A stretch of DNA of 64,000 nt. It comes from Flavobacterium album. GTDB lineage: Bacteria > Bacteroidota > Bacteroidia > Flavobacteriales > Flavobacteriaceae. The notes under the pieces are model-generated. The model was not told the origin of the DNA and did not search any database. It was given only the letters and a program-made list of their open reading frames with translations. Shown one piece after another: positions 1 to 8,800 of this stretch (position 1 is the first letter of the stretch; each line of letters opens with the position of its first letter). The translations under genes were made by a program, and so were the position numbers. Where the stretch lies: positions 2,183,001-2,247,000 of the forward strand of contig NZ_CP029186.1 of NCBI RefSeq assembly GCF_003096035.1, written 5' to 3'.

Positions 1-191
1 ATTTTATAGATAAAGTGCCGGTAACCTACGAAGAGCTGGAAAGCAAGCTTGCCGAGCAGGTACAGAAAACGGGCGACAATACCGTTATCGTGCGTTTTCC
101 TTACAACTGCCTGGCACAGGATATGGTAGACCTGCTGCAGGTAGGCGAGCGCCTGAAGCTGAAATTTGTGATCGCTGTATCTAAACAGTAA
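1..191 (+). CDS. exbD: Biopolymer transporter ExbD/TolR, C-terminal end (partial)
   Basis: The window opens inside a gene whose last 62 codons are visible (frame starting at base 3, stop TAA at 189-191). The readable end contains the segment TVIVRFPYNC followed by DMVDLLQVGERLKLKFVIAV, the periplasmic fold of ExbD/TolR proteins that work with ExbB to couple the proton gradient to TonB. The next gene starts 3 bases downstream and is a TonB-like protein, which supports the assignment. The N-terminal membrane anchor lies outside the window. Confidence 0.8.
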   Translation, partial: FIDKVPVTYEELESKLAEQVQKTGDNTVIVRFPYNCLAQDMVDLLQVGERLKLKFVIAVSKQ

Positions 192-194
192 ACC

Positions 195-1097
195 ATGGAG
201 AAGATAACAAAAGAGGAAAAAGAATCGGCGATAATAACGATATGCATTTTTTTTGCAATATTCCTGCCGCTGGTTTTTGTTACCTATACAGTTACGTACC
301 CCGACCCGCTCACGGTTATGCTTGAAGGCGGTGGCGGGGGAGGAGGCGTTACCCTGAATTTTGGCGACAGCAACGATGGTGTGGGTGCCAATTACAGGAG
401 TGAGTTGCTCGAAGCCGCGAGTAAGGTAAAGGCCGAGCCTGCCCCAAGCGCTCCTTCGGAAGAAGTAGTGGGCAGCGATGACGATGAGTCGGAAGCGGTG
501 GCCAATACCAAGCCCGTTGAGAAAAAAGACCCACGCATGCAAAATGCCAAGCCTGAAACCGATAAGCCTGTAACACCTAAAAAAACTACTAACAGCGCAC
601 TGGATAACCTGCTTAACAGCAACAATACCGGCGATGGCGAAACCGGCAGGGCAGGCAACCAGGGCAGCAGGAACGGCGATATAAGCTCCGGTGCTTATTC
701 CGGTTCGGGAGGAAGCGGCGGAGGCCGTGGCGGTGGACAGGGTTCTGGTGACGGAACAGGTACGGGGCCCGGCTCAGGAAGCGGTAGTGGCGGCGGAAGC
801 GGTGCCGGCCGTGGTACAGGGGTAGGGGACTACCAGCTGGCAGGCAGGAAAGTACTTACCAAGCCAAAGCCAAATTATAATTGTAATGAGGAAGGTATAG
901 TAGTTGTTTCCGTATCGGTAGACAGGGATGGCAAGGTAATCGCGGCAACTCCGGGAGCAAGGGGTACGACCAACCCTGCAAGCTGTTTATTGACCCAGGC
1001 AAAAGCAGCAGCCCTCCAAACGAAATTCGACAGCAGTTCTGATGCGCCTGAAAAGCAGGTGGGTAAGATCATTTACAACTTTAAGTTGACTGATTAA
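195..1097 (+). CDS. TonB-like energy transducer protein
   Basis: 300 residues. A single membrane segment lies at about residues 12-35, followed by a charged Lys/Pro stretch (about 100-135) that could span the periplasm, a very Gly/Ser-rich linker (about 150-212) and a compact C-terminal domain (about 215-300) with the VVVSVSVDRDGKV signature of TonB/AgmX-type C termini. It would carry energy from ExbBD to outer-membrane receptors. It starts 3 bases after exbD, so it is co-transcribed. The Gly-rich linker replaces the usual Pro-rich TonB spacer. A gliding-type AgmX-like role cannot be excluded. A terminator hairpin follows at 1129-1152. Confidence 0.8.
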   Translation: MEKITKEEKESAIITICIFFAIFLPLVFVTYTVTYPDPLTVMLEGGGGGGGVTLNFGDSNDGVGANYRSELLEAASKVKAEPAPSAPSEEVVGSDDDESEAVANTKPVEKKDPRMQNAKPETDKPVTPKKTTNSALDNLLNSNNTGDGETGRAGNQGSRNGDISSGAYSGSGGSGGGRGGGQGSGDGTGTGPGSGSGSGGGSGAGRGTGVGDYQLAGRKVLTKPKPNYNCNEEGIVVVSVSVDRDGKVIAATPGARGTTNPASCLLTQAKAAALQTKFDSSSDAPEKQVGKIIYNFKLTD

Positions 1098-1108
1098 CTT
1101 ATTATATT

Positions 1109-1270
1109 ATGATAAGATTTAAATTTTTAGGAGCTTTTTTAAGCTCCTTTTCTTATAAGCGTAAAAACAAAATAACTCCTTTGGTCGAAAGCCTTACAGG
1201 AGCTGTGAATCCAATTCAGGATGATTATAGAAAAGATTATACGGAATATCTTTCGAAAAAATATTTGTAA
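1109..1270 (+). pseudogene. Remnant resembling the C-terminus of a DUF6364-type antitoxin
   Basis: A 53-codon reading frame from ATG 1109 to TAA 1268. Its last 34 residues (ITPLVESLTGAV, then DDYRKDYTEYLSKKYL) resemble the end of DUF6364 antitoxins, which usually read roughly like sPlVksLtG followed by DYkkeY..yLseKY. The N-terminal ribbon-helix-helix part is missing: the first 18 codons run through the terminator hairpin of the preceding gene instead. I read it as the tail of a decayed toxin-antitoxin gene, not a functional small protein. The family match is from memory of the consensus and has not been searched. Confidence 0.45.
1129..1152 (+). terminator. Rho-independent terminator after the exbD/tonB-like operon
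   Basis: The inverted repeat AGGAGCTT / AAGCTCCT, with a T-rich loop, is followed by TTTTCTT. It lies about 30 bases after the stop of the TonB-like gene. Confidence 0.65.
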
Positions 1271-1306
1271 TCGCTCTATTTAATATCCTCAATAGCTCTA
1301 GCCGCT

Positions 1307-1592
1307 TTACAGCGTTTCCCTCCTGTTCCCAGTAGTAAATATCAAATAGAAACCTTCTAATATAAACGGTATACTAAGCCATTGCCCAGTGGATAATATC
1401 GGGTTTTCGCCTTCGATACCGCCCTTGCTTTGCTTTACGAATTCCACCGCAAAGCGCACTCCACAGCAGTACAAGGAAAACCCCAAAGATAAGCCCGTAC
1501 TTTTTGCGTGCATCGGTTTTCCAGTGCATCAGGTAAATGATCAGGAAGACGAATACATAACAGGACGCTTCATACAGCTGTGCAGGTAGGGT
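1307..1592 (-). pseudogene. Decayed second copy of the lgt 3' end
   Basis: On the minus strand two frames together reproduce the last ~95 residues of Lgt. The upstream frame reads PAQLYEASCYVFVFLIIY through KYGLIFGVFLVLLW; the downstream frame reads RFAVEFVKQSKGGIEGENP through GFYLIFTTGNRRETL, with its stop at 1307. Compared with the intact gene immediately to the right, two bases are missing near 1455, so the copy is frameshifted. The N-terminal two thirds are absent. Many differences from the intact copy are synonymous, as if the copy diverged while functional before it decayed. Confidence 0.85.
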
Positions 1593-1601
1593 ATTCCATT
1601 C

Positions 1602-1634
1602 CAAAATAAAAAACCGCTCTTTATGGGAGCGGTT
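1602..1634 (-). terminator. Terminator of the folE-cysS-yidD-lgt operon
   Basis: The stem AACCGCTC / GAGCGGTT (1612-1619 with 1627-1634) is followed on the minus strand by a long T run. It lies 8 bases past the lgt stop and separates lgt from the decayed lgt copy. Confidence 0.8.
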
Positions 1635-1642
1635 GGTATCTT

Positions 1643-2584
1643 TTATAAGGTTTCCTGCCTGTTCTTTGCTGTAAATATCAAGTAGAAGCCCACTAATATA
1701 AAAGGTATGCTGAGCCACTGCCCTGTAGATAGTAATGGATTTTTGCCTTCAAAACCGCCCTGGCTCTCCTTAACGAACTCTACTACAAAGCGTACGGTCC
1801 ATAATAATACAAGGAATACCCCGAAAATAAGGCCGTGCTTTTTGCGGGCATCGGTTTTCCAGTACATAAAGAAGATGATAAGGAATACGAATATATAAAG
1901 GAATGCCTCATACAATTGTGCCGGATGCCTGTAAGGAATGTCGGCCAGGATATTTGCAAACTTAGGATCGTGCTCAACAGCCTCGTATGCTTTATCATAG
2001 TTCTCAATTCCTGTTTTAGCTACAATTTTGGCTTTATTATAGTCATCTTCACCACGAATGAATTTAACTGCGGTAGGTGTGTCGGGAGAAGTTACATCGC
2101 CTAATATTTCACTATTAAAGAAGTTACCCAAACGCACGAAGATACCGCCGCTCGTTACGGGTATTACAACCCTGTCCAGTACCCAAAGCAACGGCCTGTG
2201 AATCACTTTCCGGCTGTAATATATCATAAATAGTATAATCGCAATGGCGGCACCGTGGCTGGCCAGCCCGGCAAAGCCTGTAAATTCGAATTCCGGCCTG
2301 AATTTGAAAGGAAGCAGTATTTCTTCGGGATGCTCACGAAAATAGGGCCAGTCGTAAAAGAAAACCTGTCCGAGCCTTGCGCCAAGCAATGTGGCAATAA
2401 GGGTATAAATGAATAATTTATCCAGTTTTTCCATCGATTCCCCTTCGCGCTCAAATATTTTTTTCATGATATACCACCCAAGGGCAAAGGCGATTACAAA
2501 TCCGAGGCTGTAATAGCGCAGCATTATCGGGCCTAAGTGAAATCCTTCGGGAGAGTTCCATACCATGCTTAAACTGTGTATCAT
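1643..2584 (-). CDS. lgt: Prolipoprotein diacylglyceryl transferase
   Basis: 313 residues from ATG 2584. The enzyme transfers diacylglycerol from phosphatidylglycerol to the lipobox cysteine of prolipoproteins in the inner membrane. Visible hallmarks are SHG (His110) in a membrane segment and the signature RLGNFFNSE from Arg151, plus several hydrophobic helices. A longer frame reaches 2704, but that start would overlap yidD and the extra 40 residues look untypical, so 2584 is preferred (2566 is also possible). It is the last gene of the folE-cysS-yidD-lgt operon. The window contains several lipoprotein substrates (BtuG-like, S41, a DUF4252 protein). The loop after NSEILG is longer than in proteobacterial Lgt, which I believe is common in Bacteroidota. 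Confidence 0.95.
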   Translation of the reverse strand: MIHSLSMVWNSPEGFHLGPIMLRYYSLGFVIAFALGWYIMKKIFEREGESMEKLDKLFIYTLIATLLGARLGQVFFYDWPYFREHPEEILLPFKFRPEFEFTGFAGLASHGAAIAIILFMIYYSRKVIHRPLLWVLDRVVIPVTSGGIFVRLGNFFNSEILGDVTSPDTPTAVKFIRGEDDYNKAKIVAKTGIENYDKAYEAVEHDPKFANILADIPYRHPAQLYEAFLYIFVFLIIFFMYWKTDARKKHGLIFGVFLVLLWTVRFVVEFVKESQGGFEGKNPLLSTGQWLSIPFILVGFYLIFTAKNRQETL

Positions 2585-2651
2585 CTGTGTTGTATTGGTT
2601 TTTGTAAAATTAAATAAATGCCGGGCATTGCCGCCAAAAAACAATATTAAA

Positions 2652-2903
2652 TTAATGTTTATGCCCGCATCCCTTTTCGGGTACCGGGTCATAACCCCGG
2701 CCACCCCACGGATTGCAGCTTACAATGCGTTTTATGGCAAGCCAGCTTCCCATGAGCAGCCCCCTTTTTTGCAATGCCTCAATGGTGTATTGTGAGCAGG
2801 TAGGGGTGTACCGGCATGCCGATGGCAGGATAGGGGAGATGGCTACCTGGTAAAACCGTATCAACAGTACAAAAGGCAATGTGATGAGCTGCCGCGCCTT
2901 CAA
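2652..2903 (-). CDS. yidD: Membrane protein insertion efficiency factor YidD
   Basis: 83 residues. The family core is clear: an amphipathic N-terminus ([12 protein letters not shown]), then [15 protein letters not shown] and a C-terminal motif around [13 protein letters not shown]. YidD is a small inner-membrane-associated protein that helps YidC-dependent insertion. It starts 2 bases after the cysS stop and is followed by lgt, so it is translated in the middle of the operon. Confidence 0.95.
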   Translation of the reverse strand: MKARQLITLPFVLLIRFYQVAISPILPSACRYTPTCSQYTIEALQKRGLLMGSWLAIKRIVSCNPWGGRGYDPVPEKGCGHKH

Positions 2904-2905
2904 AA

Positions 2906-4387
2906 TCAGTTTATTGAAAAGGTTGTGCCTTCCTTGCCATCTTTCAGTTCTATACCAAGCTCGGTAAGCCTGTTGCGTATCTGGTCGGACAGTGCAAAAT
3001 CCTTATTGGCACGGGCCTCATTGCGCATAGATATAAGCATGTTCATTACGCCTTCCAGCTTGTCGTTGCTGCCTTCATCTCCTGCTTCACTTTTAAGCCC
3101 AAGCACATCATATATAAAGGAGTGCATGGTTTTCGTTAGGCTTTCAAGGTCGGCTGCGGTAAGCGACTCTTTGCCTTCTTTCAGCAGGTTGATGTAACGC
3201 ACGCCTTCAAAAAGGTGCGCAATTAGTATCGGGCTGTTAAAGTCGTCGTTCATGGCATCGTAGCAAAGCTGTTTCCATGCTGCGATGTCAAGGGTTGAAT
3301 TGCCCGAAGCGGTAATGCCAGATAGGGTATCCATTGCCTCCATAAGGCGGTTATAGCCTTTTTCTGCGGCTACAATGGCATCATTCGAAAAATCGAGTAT
3401 GCTCCTGTAATGTGCCTGCATCATGAAAAACCTTGCCACCGATGGCGAAAATGCTTTCCCCAACTTGTCGTTATTGCCCGAGAACAATTCTCTTGGCAGT
3501 ATATTATTCCCGGTAGACTTTGCCATTTTTTTGCCGTTTAGCGTAAGCATGTTGGCGTGCATCCAGTAATTTACCGGGGCATTGCCGGTGCAGGCTTCGT
3601 TTTGGGCGATCTCGCATTCGTGGTGAGGGAACTTTAAATCCATACCGCCGCCGTGGATGTCAAATTTATTGCCCAGGTATTTGGTGCTCATGGACGTACA
3701 CTCCAGGTGCCACCCGGGAAAACCGTCGCCCCATGGCGAAGGCCAGCGCATGATGTGCTCCGGCTCTGCTTTTTTCCAGAGTGCAAAGTCGGCAGGGTTC
3801 TTTTTTTCATCCTGTCCCGCAAGTTCGCGCGAGTTTGACAGCATGTCGTCAAGGTTCCTTCCGCTCAGTATGCCGTAATTATGCGTTTCATTATATTTTA
3901 CCACATCAAAATATACCGACCCGTTTGCCAGGTAAGCATAGCCGTTATCGAATATCTGCTTTATGGTTTCTATCTGCTCGATGATGTGTCCCGTTGCAGT
4001 TGGCTCAATGCTTGGCGGCAGGCTGTTGAATAGTTCCATGATCTGGTGGAAATCGACAGAATATTGCTGCACGATTTCCATCGGCTCCAGCTTTTCAAGC
4101 CTTGCTTTTTTCGCGATCTTGTCCTCACCTTCATCGGCATCATCCTCAATGTGGCCCACATCGGTTATATTCCTGACATAGCGAACCTTGTAGCCTAAAT
4201 GCTTCAGGTAGCGGAAAACCAGGTCGAATGAGATAAAGGTCCGGCAGTTGCCAAGGTGTACATTGCTGTATACGGTAGGCCCGCACACATACATGCCCAC
4301 AGCACCTTCGTGCAGGGGAACAAATGTTTCCTTTTCGCCGCTAAGCGTATTGTAGATCTTTAAATTCTGTTGCTGGTATAACTGCAT
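2906..4387 (-). CDS. cysS: Cysteine--tRNA ligase
   Basis: 493 residues, normal for the family. It is a class I aminoacyl-tRNA synthetase that charges tRNA-Cys in the cytoplasm. Zinc ligands are visible at Cys35 (VCGPTVY), Cys230 (GWHLEC) and the HHECE segment (about 255-259). The HIGH motif appears as HLGN (44-47) and KMSKS as KMAKS (287-291). The C-terminal half carries the DALR-like helical domain. It lies 37 bases after folE and 2 bases before yidD, within the same operon. Confidence 0.97.
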   Translation of the reverse strand: MQLYQQQNLKIYNTLSGEKETFVPLHEGAVGMYVCGPTVYSNVHLGNCRTFISFDLVFRYLKHLGYKVRYVRNITDVGHIEDDADEGEDKIAKKARLEKLEPMEIVQQYSVDFHQIMELFNSLPPSIEPTATGHIIEQIETIKQIFDNGYAYLANGSVYFDVVKYNETHNYGILSGRNLDDMLSNSRELAGQDEKKNPADFALWKKAEPEHIMRWPSPWGDGFPGWHLECTSMSTKYLGNKFDIHGGGMDLKFPHHECEIAQNEACTGNAPVNYWMHANMLTLNGKKMAKSTGNNILPRELFSGNNDKLGKAFSPSVARFFMMQAHYRSILDFSNDAIVAAEKGYNRLMEAMDTLSGITASGNSTLDIAAWKQLCYDAMNDDFNSPILIAHLFEGVRYINLLKEGKESLTAADLESLTKTMHSFIYDVLGLKSEAGDEGSNDKLEGVMNMLISMRNEARANKDFALSDQIRNRLTELGIELKDGKEGTTFSIN

Positions 4388-4424
4388 GTGCTGATAAATT
4401 GGCGTTGTATACTATATATAGGTG

Positions 4425-5096
4425 TTAAAACTGCGTATCCAGTTTAATGTAGTCTAAAAATTCCCTGCGAACGCTCTCTTCTTTAAACCTGCCTCCAAAT
4501 TCAGAGGTTACGGTGCTGCTTTCGATATCACGTATGCCGCGTGAGTTCACGCAAAGGTGCTTGGCATCGATCACACAGGCAACATCTTCGGTACCCAGCA
4601 CTTTTTTAAGCTCCTGCACGATCTGCATGGTAAGCCTTTCCTGAACCTGCGGCCTTTTGGCAAAATAATCTACGATGCGGTTCATCTTAGAAAGCCCTAC
4701 CACAGTACCGTTGGATATGTACGCCACATGCGCGCGCCCCACAATTGGCAGCAAGTGGTGCTCGCAGGTAGAATATACAGTAATGTTTTTTTCTACGAGC
4801 ATTTCGCCGTACTTATATTTATTCTCGAATGTAGAGGACCCTGGTTTTTTTGCAGGGTTGAGCCCGCCGAATATTTCTTTAACGAACATTTTTGCTACAC
4901 GGTTGGGCGTTCCTTTGATGCTGTCATCGGTAAGGTCCATTCCCAGGGTAACTAATATGTTCTCTACGTCTTTTTTTATCGATGCAATCTTTTCGTCATC
5001 AGTCATATCAAAGGCATCCGGCCTTACTGGTGTCTTTGCGCCCGATGCTATATGGTTGTCTCCTATTTCGTCTTTGCTGTCGTCGTTATGGATCAT
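4425..5096 (-). CDS. folE: GTP cyclohydrolase I
   Basis: 223 residues. The enzyme converts GTP to 7,8-dihydroneopterin triphosphate, the first step of tetrahydrofolate synthesis. Zinc ligands are visible as STCEHHLLP (Cys111, His113, His114) and Cys182 in DAKHLCVNSRG; the GLSKMNRIVDYFAKRPQVQE segment is the family signature. The first ~30 residues are a polar extension outside the core. It is the first gene of the leftward operon, with a TATCTTTG box 38 bases upstream. Confidence 0.97.
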   Translation of the reverse strand: MIHNDDSKDEIGDNHIASGAKTPVRPDAFDMTDDEKIASIKKDVENILVTLGMDLTDDSIKGTPNRVAKMFVKEIFGGLNPAKKPGSSTFENKYKYGEMLVEKNITVYSTCEHHLLPIVGRAHVAYISNGTVVGLSKMNRIVDYFAKRPQVQERLTMQIVQELKKVLGTEDVACVIDAKHLCVNSRGIRDIESSTVTSEFGGRFKEESVRREFLDYIKLDTQF

Positions 5097-5133
5097 TATT
5101 TTTGTTTTATTAGTACAGGTAAAAATCAGCAGG

Positions 5134-5141
5134 CAAAGATA
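5134..5141 (-). promoter_or_regulatory. Putative -7 box of the folE operon
   Basis: The minus strand reads TATCTTTG, matching the Bacteroidota TAnnTTTG box, 38 bases before the folE start. No clear TTTG -33 element was found at the usual distance. The rest of the divergent region (5142-5487) is AT-rich and non-coding; it should also contain the promoter and leader of the rightward genes. A possible leader stem GGATA / TATCC brackets about 5390-5430. Confidence 0.5.
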
Positions 5142-5487
5142 ATTATAAAAGTTGATTGTACGCGGGATACTTATATTGGTTTTTTTAACGTTATGATATA
5201 GCAGCCAAAATGAAAAGCTATTAAAATCACACTTCCTTTATAAATTGTTAAAAATGAAATTTTTTCAAAAAAACGCGTAGGGTAAATGCGAATACGAATG
5301 TTGTATATAAAAAAATAACCTGTTTTGTGTTTTATTTGAATCAAATTTATGTAAATTTCGCACCAAAATATTTTTAGGTGACACGCGGGATAAGGAAGCT
5401 CATAGTGAAGCTATAAGACAAAAATGATATCCGCCGGATCCTTTTAAATATTTTGACTACTAAACAAATGAAGAAAATTATTTACCT

Positions 5488-5835
5488 ATGAAAAATTGTT
5501 ATATGCTTGCCGCAGCCCTTATGCTTACGCTTGTGTGCCATGCACAGGAAAGTAAAAGCGCTCTTAAGGTAGTGAAAACAGAGCCCAATGGTGTTGTTAT
5601 TTATGAAGCGCAGGGAGTTGAAAGGCCTTTGGACGCCCCGGCCCCCCAGGTCGTGAGAGAAGCTGCACCAACATTTCTGGAACTTTCCCAATCCGAATTG
5701 GAGACCAGGCTATATGATGTAGACAGAAAACTGACATTGGCAAAAGAAAGGCAAGATGCTGAAAGTATCTCAGTTTATGAGAACGAGAAGCAGCGTGTTT
5801 TAGAAAGAATCGAAGTTGTAAAAGGCGGTAAATAA
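5488..5835 (+). CDS. Small secreted protein of unknown function, upstream of the large T9SS surface protein
   Basis: 115 residues with a signal peptide (about 1-19, ending CHAQ). A short beta-like part (about 25-45) is followed by a Pro/Ala segment and a predicted coiled coil from about residue 65 to the end (ELSQSELETRLYDVDRKL and onward). It ends 11 bases before the 2224-residue surface protein, so both probably form one operon, and a role in secretion, anchoring or assembly of that protein is plausible. Its ATG overlaps the stop of a 7-codon ORF (5468-5491) in an ATGA arrangement. I do not recognise the family. Confidence 0.7.
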   Translation: MKNCYMLAAALMLTLVCHAQESKSALKVVKTEPNGVVIYEAQGVERPLDAPAPQVVREAAPTFLELSQSELETRLYDVDRKLTLAKERQDAESISVYENEKQRVLERIEVVKGGK

Positions 5836-5846
5836 AAAGAAAAAGC

Positions 5847-8800
5847 ATGAAAAAAATTATCTCACTGGCATTGTTCCTGTTGTGTTCCCTGGCGCTAAAT
5901 GCGCAGATTACACCTAACGGAAATTCAGGCTCTGCCACAACTGCCTATACCAACGGCACACCGAACGATCCTATATATATTTGGTGTAACGAAGGGCTTA
6001 GTGCTACCACAGGAAGCCTTACGGCAACCTACGCTGCGGCAACCGGGCCTTTTACCTTTAAATGGTATTATCACAACCAGGCCAACTCATCATGGGCGCT
6101 ATATACTACGCAGACAGGTACAAGCTCTACGATCTCTAACCTGCCGAGCGATGGTTACAGGGTTCAGATATACAGCGGTACTACACTCCTTGCATGCTAC
6201 AACGCATGGGTTTGGAACCTGAATGTGCAAATGACAGCCAGCAACCAGCCTTCGGGATGTGATACTACCAATCTTAGCGGAACTGTACAGACTACAGGTT
6301 CGTTCACGTATTATAACCCGCCGCCTCCGGAAGCGATTATCACACCGACTACACAAATTAGCGTAACATTCAACGCTACCCATACTTACGTTTCCGACCT
6401 TGGTTTTTACCTTATCGGACCAAACGGCGTTACCATACCGCTAATGCCTAACCCGGGCCAGACAGGCAATCCGGGAGGTGGGATATGTAACAGCTCAGAC
6501 AACGTTATCAACTTTACACTTAATAATACATCAACTAACTTCATAGATGTTTGTGACCCCGACGTTCCCCTTAGCGGTACATGGGGTGGATATTTAGCTG
6601 GAAACCCTCTTGTCCCGACACCGATAAACTGGGCAGCCTTTTATGGAGTGAATGCCGCCGCCGGTGGGTGGGCGGTACAGATATATGACTGTATTGGTGC
6701 TGACGTAGGTAAATTAACCAGTGCAAGTATTACATTTACAAACCTTGATGCTACCTGTAATGCGCAGCAGTCTATCAGCTATACCTCGGGTAATATTGCA
6801 AACCTCCCGACTTCGGTAATTAATGACAACTCATGTTCGCCATCAACGGCATCTATATTCACTGTGCCGATCTCACCAGCTTTGAGCACGCCAATTACTA
6901 TAACTGCTTCAGGCACCGGCTCAGGAGGCACTACAGGTACCAATGTAATGTGGGACGCTGCTGTGCCAATTGCAAATGCTGCAGCTTTAAATACATCGGC
7001 AAGCGGTATTCCTGTAGGTACTACAATTTTTACGCTTACTGCTTCTGTTGGTTATGGTAATGCGGTATGTACCTATTCTAAAACCACGGGCTTTACACGC
7101 GAACCGATAATATTAGGAGAGCCTGAGGATATAATCGTATGCGCAGTAGGCCAGCCTCCTTATTCTTTTGATCTTACTCAAAACAATGATGAGATACTTA
7201 ATGGATTGGATCCTGTAATTAACGAGGTAACTTTCTATACGAACGCATTTGATGCCGACAATGGTTTTAATGCCATCCCTGCATCGGAGACAACAAATTA
7301 CGAGACTGACGGTACTGAGCAGGAAATCTGGGCAAGGGTAACGAATTATTTTACCGACTGTCATGAAATTACATCATTCATAATAAAGGCAAGTCCGGCT
7401 CCCCTTGCAAACTCTCCTGTAGATCAGCAGCTTTGTGATAATGACAATAACGGCTCTGAAATTTTCGACCTGACTACACTGGACGGAGATGCACTTGCAG
7501 GCCAGGACCCGAACGATTTTGTAGTAAGCTATCATACAACCCTTAATGGCGCTACACAAAATACACAGCTTGTAAATACACCGACAGCTGTCCCTGTAAC
7601 AGATGGCCAGGTGGTATATATACGTGTGACCAGTGCAGGTAATGAAGATTGTTATGCAACTTCATCGGTTAAGTTTATTATTACCCCTAAACCGGTGGTA
7701 GTAGTTCCTGCTGATGCCTATGCATGTAGCGATACAGGATATACGCTTCCTGCACTTACTGTTGGAAACTATTTTACTGGTCCGAACGGTACAGGGACAC
7801 AATTGACTGCCGGCACTGTGATCAACACTACGCAGATCATTTATGTGTATGCGCAGTCCAATACCACACCGAATAACTGTACCGATGAGGGAAGTTTTAC
7901 GGTTACAATCAATCCACTTCCGGTTGTAGATGAGCCTGCATGGGTTACCGCCTGCGAAAGCTTCTTCCTTGACCCGCTTAGCTCTCCGGACCAGCATTAC
8001 TACACCGGCCATGATGGTACCGGTACGCAATATGATGCCGGGCAGGAAATTACAGATGATGCTGTTCTGTACATATACCAGCAAACAGGTACTGCGGCTA
8101 CGGTAATTTGCAGCGATGAGTACGAATTCCGCGTGAAGATAGACAAGAGGCCGGTATTGGTGCCTGCCGCTGAGATCGAAGTTTGTGACGATGATTTTGA
8201 TGGTCTTGCTACATTCGACCTGACCCCTGCGGGCACAGAAGTAGTAGATGGCGCTAGCGGTGTTGTTGTATCTTACCATACAAGCGAATTTAACGCGCAA
8301 TACAACCTACAGCCGATACAACAGCCGGATGCCTACCAGGCACCGACATCAATTGTTTATATAAGGGCTATAAAGGCAAGCAGTACTACAGATTGTTACT
8401 CTATACAGTCGGTACAGCTTACTGTTCAGCCTAAGCCTGCGGTTAGCCCTATAAGCGCTTATGTAGTATGTGATGATAATAACGCACCGGATGGAGTGGA
8501 ATATTTTGACCTTACTACAAAAACGCCTGAAGTAACCAGCAACCCTGATGTAACGGTAACCTATTACCCAACACAACAGGATGCTATTGATGACACAGCA
8601 GAGATAACCGATGCGGGCAATTACCAAAGTGGCAACGCAACTGTATGGGTAAGGCTCGAAAGCAGTTTTGGATGTTTCAATACAACTTCTTTTGAACTTG
8701 TGGTGAACCCCCTTCCTGTTGTAAATACGAACATGGATCCATTCTATTCTTGTGAAGAGCAGCCGGGTGAAGGCCTTTTTGACCTTTCCCAGATTGATCC

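Noticed and set aside
2585..2704. N-terminal extension of lgt to 2704
   Set aside because: Would overlap yidD by 53 bases and add 40 residues not expected in Lgt; ATG 2584 gives a normal start.
7662..8300. 212-residue minus-strand frame
   Set aside because: Same antisense artefact within the surface protein repeats.
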